This document shows positions 8,805 through 14,708 of a DNA stretch of 14,708 nt, one piece after another. This DNA is from Clostridium sp. UBA6758 (lineage in GTDB: Bacteria; Bacillota; Clostridia; Clostridiales; Clostridiaceae). The translations under genes and the position numbers were made by a program. The stretch is from contig DKGY01000071.1 in assembly GCA_002453475.1 (NCBI GenBank), positions 95,389 to 110,096 of the forward strand, given 5' to 3'. Within the stretch, counting starts at the first letter, position 1; each line of letters starts with the position of its first letter. The notes under the pieces are model-generated. The model searched no databases. It worked only from the letters and a program-made list of their open reading frames with translations, and was not told the DNA's origin.

Positions 8805-8839
8805 TCTATCACACCTCTTTTGCATATTTAATTCCAGTA

Positions 8840-8858
8840 AAATTTGTAAATCAAATTT
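8840..8858. repeat. 7-bp palindrome in the rapZ leader
   Basis: AAATTTG (8840-8846) and CAAATTT (8852-8858) form an exact inverted repeat with a 5-nt centre. It lies about 36-54 bases upstream of the rapZ start codon. It is AT-rich and has no T-run. It could be an operator or an mRNA hairpin, or chance in such AT-rich DNA. Confidence 0.25.
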
Positions 8859-8872
8859 AATTTTTATTCATA

Positions 8873-8933
8873 ATTATACTTCCTTCAAATTAAAAATTTT
8901 AATAATTATGAACACTAATATCTATATATTATA
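8873..8933 (-). promoter_or_regulatory. Possible promoter region for the rapZ-yvcK-whiA operon
   Basis: Between the upstream terminator and rapZ, the minus strand has two exact TATAAT hexamers, at 8873-8878 and 8928-8933. Neither has a convincing TTGACA at 16-18 bp spacing; the best for the first is TTAAAA at 18 bp. A promoter is expected here, because the terminator at 8969-9010 separates this operon from the one upstream. The exact element is uncertain. Confidence 0.3.
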
Positions 8934-8968
8934 CACATTAATTATATCATATAGTAATTTATATTACT

Positions 8969-9010
8969 AAAAAAAGATATAGGATAAATATTTATTTATC
9001 CTATATCTTT
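8969..9010 (-). terminator. Strong intrinsic terminator after the aminotransferase gene
   Basis: Positions 8973-8990 and 8993-9010 are perfect 18-bp inverse complements around a 2-nt centre, so about 16 bp can pair with a 6-nt loop. Read on the minus strand, the hairpin is followed by seven T residues (8975 down to 8969), the layout of a Rho-independent terminator. It starts 47 nt after the aminotransferase stop codon. On the plus strand the hairpin is followed by CACATG rather than a T-run, so it acts mainly on minus-strand transcripts. Confidence 0.88.
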
Positions 9011-9057
9011 CACATGAAATTTTTAGAATTTACACATTACTTTCTATAATTAAAAAT

Positions 9058-10242
9058 TTATTTTATAGATTCAATTAATGATTTAAATCCAGGTAAAGCA
9101 TTTTCTATGGTAGTATATGCTACACAATAAGCAATTCTAATATATCCCGGACAAGCAAAAGAAGTTCCAGGTACTATTAAAATATTATATTTTTTTGCCA
9201 TATTACAGAATTCAATGTCATTATCTATAGGTGACTTAACAAATAAGTAGAAAGCACCTTCTGGTTTTATACACTCATATCCATAAGAAGTAAGTTCACT
9301 ATAAAGTAGTTCTCTATTTTTATTATAAAAATCAATATTTACTTTATCATCTAAACACCTAGCTATTACTCTTTGGAAAAGTGATGGTGCATTTACATAT
9401 CCTAAAATACGAGTAGCTACATTAGCAGCTGAGACAACGTTTTCAAAGTCTGATACTTCATTTGGAATAACTAAATATCCAATTCTTTCTCCTGGTAATG
9501 AAAGAGATTTACTATAGGAATATCCAACAACTGTATTATCATAATACTTTGTTAAATACGGTACCTCAATATTATCGTATACAAGCTCTCTATAAGGCTC
9601 ATCAGAAATTAAATATATATCAGTTCCTAATTTCTTTTGTTTCTCTTTTAGTATATTTGTAAGTCTTATAATAGTCTCTTCTGAATAAACAACTCCTGTA
9701 GGATTATTTGGTGAGTTAATTATAACAGCTTTAGTCTTATCAGTAATTTTACTTTTAAACTCATCTAAATTAGGTTGAAAGTCTGTAGTGTTTGGTGCTA
9801 CTACTACAAGCTTTCCATCATAGTTAGCGGCATAACTTCTATATTCACCAAAATATGGTGCAAATACTACTACTTCATCTTCTGGATTTAAAAGAGTTTT
9901 AAAAATTACATTTAAACCACCTGCCGCTCCTACAGTCATAACTATATTCTTTTCTGAAAAATTTGTATCAAACTTTTTGTTTATTGAGTTGGCAATAGTT
10001 TCTCTAACATCTTCATATCCTGAGTTACTCATGTAGCCATGAACCATAGTATTCGGTTCATTGTTTAAAATATCTACAATTGCCTCCTTTACAGTACTTG
10101 GTGGTTCAAGATTTGGATTTCCTAAACTGAAATCATAAACATTTTCTGAACCATAAATTGATGCCAGTCTTTTACCTTCTTCAAACATAGCTCTAATTAA
10201 AGAACTACCTTTAACATAACCAACCATTTTTTCTGAAATCAT
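9058..10242 (-). CDS. PLP-dependent class I/II aminotransferase
   Basis: Fold-type I aminotransferase of 394 residues, the usual length. The PLP Schiff-base lysine is K245 in YSYSKSLSLPGERIGY. Other pocket residues are visible: NSPNNPTG (176-183), SDEPY with D214, and the carboxylate-binding Arg R369 in GYIRIAYC. This sequence class is usually annotated as aspartate aminotransferase-like, but substrate cannot be told from motifs. The ATG at 10242 is preceded by GGGAG at 8 nt spacing. The gene begins 24 nt after the murB stop, so it is probably co-transcribed with murB, and a strong terminator follows. That position could suggest a role in supplying an amino acid for the cell wall, but this is inference; a general amino-acid role is equally possible. 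Confidence 0.92.
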   Translation of the reverse strand: MISEKMVGYVKGSSLIRAMFEEGKRLASIYGSENVYDFSLGNPNLEPPSTVKEAIVDILNNEPNTMVHGYMSNSGYEDVRETIANSINKKFDTNFSEKNIVMTVGAAGGLNVIFKTLLNPEDEVVVFAPYFGEYRSYAANYDGKLVVVAPNTTDFQPNLDEFKSKITDKTKAVIINSPNNPTGVVYSEETIIRLTNILKEKQKKLGTDIYLISDEPYRELVYDNIEVPYLTKYYDNTVVGYSYSKSLSLPGERIGYLVIPNEVSDFENVVSAANVATRILGYVNAPSLFQRVIARCLDDKVNIDFYNKNRELLYSELTSYGYECIKPEGAFYLFVKSPIDNDIEFCNMAKKYNILIVPGTSFACPGYIRIAYCVAYTTIENALPGFKSLIESIK

Positions 10243-10266
10243 ATCCCCATCTCCCTATTTTTTATA

Positions 10267-11190
10267 TTAGGTTAAACTATCTTCACCTATAATTCTAACT
10301 TCAGTGTGTAATTCAACCTTAAATTTTTCATAAACTTTAGCTTTTACAACTTCAATAAGATCTAAAACCTCCTTTGCAGTTGCATTGCCTTTATTTATGA
10401 TAAATCCTGAATGTTTTTCGGATACTTCAGCGTCCCCAACGCTAGTACCCTTTAACCCTGAATCTTGAATAAGCTTACCTGCAAAATATCCCTCTGGTCT
10501 TTTAAATGTACTTCCTGCTGATGCATATTCTAGCGGTTGCTTACTTTTTCTTCTTTCTGCCAGATCATCCATTCTTTCCTTGATCAAAGCCTTATCTCCA
10601 TTAGACAATCTCATTCTAGTTTCTAAAACTATATAGCCATATTTTAAAATTGCACTATTTCTATATCCAAATTCTAGTTCTTCTTTATTTAATTCTCTAA
10701 TATTTCCCTCATTATCAATAACTAACGCGCTTTCAATTACTTTTGCCATTTCTCCATCATAGGCACCTGCATTCATAGCAGTAGCACCTCCAATGGATCC
10801 TGGTATCCCTGATGCAAATTCTAGTCCTGATAAACTATTCTTTAAAGCTTGGTCTGCAACTGAATATAGCTTAGCACCACATTGTGCAGATAATAGATTT
10901 TCATCTACTACTATTTTATTTATATGTCCAAGTTTTATGACTACCCCTCTTATTCCTCCATCTCTTATTATGAGATTAGAGCCATTTCCTAATATGAAAT
11001 AATCCACCTTATTTTCTTTACATATATTAATTAAGTCTTTAACCATTTCATAATTAGAAGGGTAAACTAATACATCAGCTGGTCCACCTACCTTAAAAGA
11101 AGTATGATTCTTCATTGGTTCATCTATTTTTACATTTTCATGTCCTGCTACATCTATAACACTTCTTATAAAACTATCCTTTAATTTCAT
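10267..11190 (-). CDS. murB: UDP-N-acetylenolpyruvoylglucosamine reductase MurB
   Basis: Cytoplasmic FAD enzyme that reduces UDP-GlcNAc-enolpyruvate to UDP-MurNAc with NADPH, the second committed step of peptidoglycan precursor synthesis. Its 307 residues match the shorter type II MurB of Firmicutes. The FAD-binding motifs are [15 protein letters not shown] (65-79) and [21 protein letters not shown] (from 127). Likely catalytic residues are R177 in GYRNSA, S227 in SAGSTFKRP (proton donor) and E297 in LHTEVRIIG. The ATG at 11190 has an AAGGGG ribosome binding site. A promoter-like element lies 31-61 bases upstream. The aminotransferase gene follows 24 nt downstream. Confidence 0.97.
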   Translation of the reverse strand: MKLKDSFIRSVIDVAGHENVKIDEPMKNHTSFKVGGPADVLVYPSNYEMVKDLINICKENKVDYFILGNGSNLIIRDGGIRGVVIKLGHINKIVVDENLLSAQCGAKLYSVADQALKNSLSGLEFASGIPGSIGGATAMNAGAYDGEMAKVIESALVIDNEGNIRELNKEELEFGYRNSAILKYGYIVLETRMRLSNGDKALIKERMDDLAERRKSKQPLEYASAGSTFKRPEGYFAGKLIQDSGLKGTSVGDAEVSEKHSGFIINKGNATAKEVLDLIEVVKAKVYEKFKVELHTEVRIIGEDSLT

Positions 11191-11221
11191 TGTATACCCC
11201 TTACTATATTATTATATATTA

Positions 11222-11251
11222 AGTATAAAATACTTACATTATATATATCAA
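11222..11251 (-). promoter_or_regulatory. Promoter-like element upstream of murB
   Basis: On the minus strand TTGATA (11246-11251) and TATACT (11222-11227) are separated by 18 bp. This is a fair sigma-A-type match, with the -10 five of six. The predicted start is near 11215, giving a leader of about 25 nt before the murB ATG that includes its ribosome binding site. A second weaker pair, TTGATT with TATTAT, lies further upstream and overlaps the AT hairpin at 11307-11330. Confidence 0.5.
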
Positions 11252-11306
11252 CAGTTATTACATATTTCTTTCATTTTTAAATACACTATTCTTATAATAT
11301 TATACT

Positions 11307-11330
11307 AAAAATATTCTAATCAATATTTTT
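11307..11330. terminator. Weak AT-only hairpin after uvrC
   Basis: AAAAATATT (11307-11315) and AATATTTTT (11322-11330) form a 9-bp inverted repeat with a 6-nt loop, 17 nt after the uvrC stop. The stem contains no G-C pair, and the T-run is part of the stem. Termination would therefore be weak, and the hairpin could equally be read from either strand. It is the only terminator candidate between uvrC and murB. Confidence 0.3.
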
Positions 11331-11347
11331 ATGCTGACATATGATAA

Positions 11348-13210
11348 TTAACTATTTTTCTTAAAATAATTAATTATGCTTTCGGTGGCTTTTCCATCCA
11401 TAGAAGGTGTAGCCATTAACTCTTTATAGGTAGCCTTCTTTATATTTTCAATGCTACCAAATTTCTTTAGAAGTTCACGCCTTCTCTTTTCTCCTATTTT
11501 AGGTATTTCATCTAATATAGAATATAAAGTACGTTTATCTCTTAAAGTTCTATGATAGGTAATAGCAAATCTATGAACTTCATCCTGAATCCTGGTAACC
11601 AAAAGCATAGCCTTAGATGATGGCTTTAACAAGATTTCCTTATTGTTAAAAATAAGGCCTCTTGTTCTGTGCTTATCATCCTTTACCATACCACATACAG
11701 GTATATTAATATTTAACTCCTCCAATACTTGAAGTGCTATATTAATCTGTCCCTTTCCACCATCCATCATAATCAAATCAGGAAAAATAGAAAATTTACC
11801 TGAGTTAAAGTTCATATCATTATTACTTATTTTCTTTATTTCTTCTAATCCATGGGTAAATCTTCTTGTTAATATCTCTCGCATAGAACCATAGTCGTCA
11901 GCACCTTCTACGGTTTTTATTTTAAATCTTCTATAATCACTATTTTTAGCTACGCCATCTTGAAAAACTACCATGGTTCCTACAGAATCCATCCCCATAA
12001 TATTAGATATATCATAGGCTTCAATCCTATTAGGTGTTTCATCTAATTCAAGTACTTCTTGAATTTCAGATAGAGCTACATTATTAAGTTCCTTGTCTAT
12101 TTTATGCTTAATCTTAAACATTTCAAGAGCATGACTAGCATTTTTTTCTACCATATCAAGAGTTTTTCTCTTTTCTCCTTTATGAGGAACTTTTATAGTC
12201 ACTCTATATTCCTTCTTTATAGATAACCATTGCTCTAAGACATCAATCTCATCACAATGACTTACGTATATAGTCTTAGGTATAAATGCAGTTCCACCAT
12301 AAAAGTTTTTAATAAATTCTTCTATGACATAGGCAGGCTCTTCTCCTCCTGTATTGTCTAAAATAAAATCTTCTCTTCCAACGATTTTACCATCTCTTAA
12401 AAAGAAAATCTGAATACAACTATCTTTTTCATCTTGAGAAATACCTATAAAATCTTCATTTTCAAAATTATTACTGATAATCTTTTGCTTTTCATTTATT
12501 TTATCTATGGCTATCAACTTATCTCTTAAAGAGGCTGCTCTTTCAAAATCTAAATTTTCTGCTGCTTCTTCCATTTCATTCTTAATCTTACTAGTAATCT
12601 TTGTATCCTTACCTGTAAGTAAATCTACTACATCATTAATGATTCTTTTATATTCATCTCTGGAAATTAATCCTTCGCAAGGTCCACTACATAGCTTAAT
12701 GTGATAGTTAAGACATACTCTTGTTTTAGGTCCATCCTCTTTTATAACTCTCCTACATGTTCTAAGAGGAAATACCTTCTTTATAAGTTCGTTTATAGTA
12801 TATACTGCACTTCCATCCGTATATGGTCCAAAATATTTAGATGAATCATTTCCATAATTTCTTGTAACTAATACCCTTGGAAATTCTTCATTAGTAATTT
12901 TTATAAAAGGAAAATATTTATCATCTTTTAGTAAAATATTATATTTAGGACTATATTTCTTAATTAAATTACATTCTAGTATTAATGCTTCTACTTCTGA
13001 ATCTGTAACTATATACTCAAATTCACTTATGTTCTTAACCATAGCTCTAACCTTTTCACTATGATTTTTAGAATTCTGAAAGTATTGTCTTACTCTGTTT
13101 TTAAGGTTTTTGGCTTTTCCTACATATATTACTTCTCTCAAAGAATTTCTCATTAAATAAACTCCAGGATTGTCTGGAAGATTTTTTAGATGATACTGAA
13201 AATCAAACAT
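11348..13210 (-). CDS. uvrC: Excinuclease ABC subunit C (UvrC)
   Basis: Nuclease of bacterial nucleotide excision repair: recruited by UvrB, it cuts on both sides of a DNA lesion. Its 620 residues are typical. The N-terminal GIY-YIG nuclease (about 12-95; GVYLM, then VIYVGKAKNLKNRVRQY at 28-44) makes the 3' cut. A cysteine set C152, C166, C174 and C178 follows, matching the four cysteines reported to hold a 4Fe-4S cluster in E. coli UvrC. The UVR motif that contacts UvrB is at about 205-240. The RNase H-like nuclease domain for the 5' cut includes D400 (AYDISN) and D483 (MMDGGKGQ). Tandem helix-hairpin-helix motifs end the protein (about 565-617). The ATG at 13210 has a GAGGTGAT ribosome binding site. 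It is followed by only a weak hairpin. Confidence 0.97.
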   Translation of the reverse strand: MFDFQYHLKNLPDNPGVYLMRNSLREVIYVGKAKNLKNRVRQYFQNSKNHSEKVRAMVKNISEFEYIVTDSEVEALILECNLIKKYSPKYNILLKDDKYFPFIKITNEEFPRVLVTRNYGNDSSKYFGPYTDGSAVYTINELIKKVFPLRTCRRVIKEDGPKTRVCLNYHIKLCSGPCEGLISRDEYKRIINDVVDLLTGKDTKITSKIKNEMEEAAENLDFERAASLRDKLIAIDKINEKQKIISNNFENEDFIGISQDEKDSCIQIFFLRDGKIVGREDFILDNTGGEEPAYVIEEFIKNFYGGTAFIPKTIYVSHCDEIDVLEQWLSIKKEYRVTIKVPHKGEKRKTLDMVEKNASHALEMFKIKHKIDKELNNVALSEIQEVLELDETPNRIEAYDISNIMGMDSVGTMVVFQDGVAKNSDYRRFKIKTVEGADDYGSMREILTRRFTHGLEEIKKISNNDMNFNSGKFSIFPDLIMMDGGKGQINIALQVLEELNINIPVCGMVKDDKHRTRGLIFNNKEILLKPSSKAMLLVTRIQDEVHRFAITYHRTLRDKRTLYSILDEIPKIGEKRRRELLKKFGSIENIKKATYKELMATPSMDGKATESIINYFKKNS

Positions 13211-13219
13211 TAAATCACC

Positions 13220-13318
13220 TCACTTCTCATCCAAAAGTTGTTTTATCTTTAGTATGATACTTCTATTTTCATCTCTATCTACTAATTGGCATCCATAATT
13301 TATCCTATATAAATACAT
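13220..13318 (-). CDS. Possible 32-residue small protein upstream of uvrC
   Basis: An ATG at 13318 opens a 32-codon frame ending in TGA at 13220, 9 nt before the uvrC start. The peptide begins MYLYRINYG and has a charged C-terminal half ending KIKQLLDEK, which could be helical. An AGGA lies about 10 nt upstream of the ATG, longer than ideal spacing. The TGA overlaps the uvrC ribosome binding site (TGAGGTGAT), as in translationally coupled pairs. An in-frame TAG lies just upstream, so it is not the end of a longer gene. No family is recognised. It may be a real small gene, a leader peptide or a chance frame. Confidence 0.35.
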   Translation of the reverse strand: MYLYRINYGCQLVDRDENRSIILKIKQLLDEK

Positions 13319-13334
13319 TCTAAAAGTTTCCTAA

Positions 13335-14708
13335 TTAGTTTGTATTAAAATAAGCTTTCATAAGCTCTTTTGCCATAGCACTAGCATTAAAGCTATCATT
13401 TCCACCTTCTTCTGCAATTATAGCAAAGGCTATTTCTGGTTCATCATAGCCTGCAAAACCGATAAACCAAGTGTGTGGATCCTTGTCTCCAGAATCATGG
13501 TCTGCAGTTCCAGTCTTTCCTGATACTTGAACTCCCCATAATTTTGCAGCCTGACCAGTTCCCTCATTTACAACAGCTTTCATATATTCTTTTAGTAATG
13601 CTGCATTTTCAGGAGTTGTAACTGTTGCTACTTCCTTTGGTTCATAGCTTTTTACTGCTTTTCCTTCTGGATTTATGATTTCCTTTACTACATTAGGTTC
13701 CATCATTACACCATTATTAGCTATAGTACTAGCAACTAATGCCATTTCCATAGGACTTGCTAGTACTCCACTTTGCCCTATACCACTTTGTGCTATATTA
13801 CCAACCTCTTCACTTTTATATTCTGGAAAAATACTATTATCAATTGTAAGAGTTTCTGATGGAATATCTTTATTAAAGAAGAACTTTTCTGCTGTTTTCT
13901 TTAAATTGTTATTTCCAAGTTCCATAGCTAGAGTACCAAATACCACATTACTAGACTTTAAAAAAGCTGTTCTAAGTCCAATACTTCCATTGGCATATCC
14001 CTTATAGTTCTCTAAGTATTCACTTTCATTAAAGCTAATTTTCCCCTCATCATTAAAAGTTCTACTAGTTACATCTGACATATTTTCTAAAGCACTTATT
14101 GCTGTAACTACTTTAAAAGTTGAGCCTGGGGGGTAAAGTCCTGACACTGCTCTGTTCAAGAAAGGAGTATCCTCTTGCTGAGATAACTTCTCAAAATCTT
14201 CTTGTATTGTATTTGCATCAAAACTTGGTTTTGATACCATAGCAAGAACTTCTCCAGTCTTAGGATTTAATGCTACTACTGAACCTTTTCTATTACCTAA
14301 AACTTCAAAGGCTCTTTGTTGTAACTGAGAATTTAAGGTAGTCACTACATGATTTCCGACTTTATTCTCATCTTTCTTATTGGAAAATATATCCTTTATA
14401 GAATTCACTGATTGTCCTGAAAGTTCTTTATCAAATTTCTTTTCAATTCCACTAGCCCCATACTTTTCATCATTATATCCAACCACATGAGAAAAAGCTA
14501 CTCCTCCAACATATTCTCTTGTTTGAGAAAACTCTCCGGTTTTTTCACCTGTAGTTAAAGCATTCATATCTCTGTCATAAATAGTTCCTCTTAGGACTCT
14601 ATTTTTTTCTGCTTGATTTCTTTTATTATAAACGCTATCTAAAGCTGCTTCACTTTTGAATAATGTACTATAACTTATATAAGAGATTAGAGCAATAAAT
14701 AATAGCCG
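13335..14708 (-). CDS. Class B penicillin-binding protein (PbpA/FtsI-like), N-terminus off window
   Basis: Peptidoglycan DD-transpeptidase, 457 residues visible with the frame open to the window edge; the true start lies beyond it. The first ATG inside the window (14567) is internal. The visible N-terminus continues a hydrophobic segment (about residues 1-16), probably the end of the single membrane anchor. It then has VLRGTIYDRD, the start of the class B dimerisation domain. The transpeptidase motifs are complete: SXXK as STFK (S196, K199 in visible numbering) after YPPG, SXN as SSN (252-254), and KTG in SGKTGTADHD (from K398). Size and motif layout resemble the PbpA group, which usually follows an FtsW/RodA gene. 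A chance small ORF or uvrC comes next, with no terminator in the 124-nt gap. Confidence 0.95.
   Translation of the reverse strand, partial: RLLFIALISYISYSTLFKSEAALDSVYNKRNQAEKNRVLRGTIYDRDMNALTTGEKTGEFSQTREYVGGVAFSHVVGYNDEKYGASGIEKKFDKELSGQSVNSIKDIFSNKKDENKVGNHVVTTLNSQLQQRAFEVLGNRKGSVVALNPKTGEVLAMVSKPSFDANTIQEDFEKLSQQEDTPFLNRAVSGLYPPGSTFKVVTAISALENMSDVTSRTFNDEGKISFNESEYLENYKGYANGSIGLRTAFLKSSNVVFGTLAMELGNNNLKKTAEKFFFNKDIPSETLTIDNSIFPEYKSEEVGNIAQSGIGQSGVLASPMEMALVASTIANNGVMMEPNVVKEIINPEGKAVKSYEPKEVATVTTPENAALLKEYMKAVVNEGTGQAAKLWGVQVSGKTGTADHDSGDKDPHTWFIGFAGYDEPEIAFAIIAEEGGNDSFNASAMAKELMKAYFNTN

Noticed and set aside
8969..9010. Long perfect palindrome considered as a mobile-element end or attachment site
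   Set aside because: A 7-base T-run directly after the hairpin on the minus strand and its place after a stop codon explain it as an intrinsic terminator.
11191..11347. uvrC-murB gap considered as a riboswitch or T-box leader
   Set aside because: It is only 157 nt and almost entirely A/T; there is no conserved T-box sequence, no multi-stem structure and no strong terminator hairpin before murB.
13675..14007. 110-codon plus-strand frame opposite the PBP gene
   Set aside because: It is antisense to the transpeptidase domain with intact SXXK, SXN and KTG motifs; there is no ribosome binding site or recognisable domain.
1..14708. CRISPR arrays, tRNA or rRNA genes, insertion sequences, prophage genes
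   Set aside because: No spaced direct repeats, cloverleaf or rRNA-like GC-rich stretch, transposase or integrase motifs were seen on either strand.

Overview
The window is strongly AT-rich bacterial chromosome (roughly 30% GC by eye). Every convincing gene lies on the minus strand, so transcription runs from high to low coordinates. The gene content (class B PBP, uvrC, murB, rapZ-yvcK-whiA, dnaE), the AGGGGGT/GAGGTG ribosome binding sites, the codon use and a class D sortase point to a Gram-positive Firmicute, most likely Clostridium or a close relative. I cannot name the species. I see no tRNA, rRNA, CRISPR array, insertion sequence, phage gene or other sign of recent transfer. This looks like conserved core chromosome.

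Layout in transcription order. (1) The window opens inside a class B penicillin-binding protein (13335-14708, N-terminus off the window). It is followed by a possible 32-codon small ORF (13220-13318) and uvrC (11348-13210). (2) A promoter-like element near 11222-11251 precedes murB and a PLP-dependent aminotransferase (9058-11190). This pair ends at a strong intrinsic terminator with an 18-bp stem (8969-9010). (3) A compact cluster follows: rapZ (corrected start at 8804), yvcK (4-nt overlap with rapZ), whiA (4-nt gap), a YtoI-like HTH-DRTGG-CBS-CBS-hotdog protein (GTG start 2 nt after whiA) and a small Dabb-domain protein. (4) After a 198-bp intergenic region with inverted repeats and a promoter-like -10, a class D sortase precedes dnaE, whose last codons run off the low-coordinate edge (1-3144).

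The shared theme is the cell envelope and its coordination with growth. MurB makes UDP-MurNAc, the PBP cross-links peptidoglycan, the sortase anchors surface proteins, and RapZ/YvcK/WhiA homologues link carbon and cell-wall metabolism to division. Two genome-maintenance genes, uvrC and dnaE, sit among them. The longest stretch without a gene is 253 bp (8805-9057).

I did not find an undescribed system. The observations most worth a second look are modest: the five-module YtoI-like protein attached to whiA, the membrane-anchored long form of YvcK, the small ORF whose stop codon touches the uvrC ribosome binding site, the orphan sortase with its repeat-bearing upstream region, and the aminotransferase placed next to murB.
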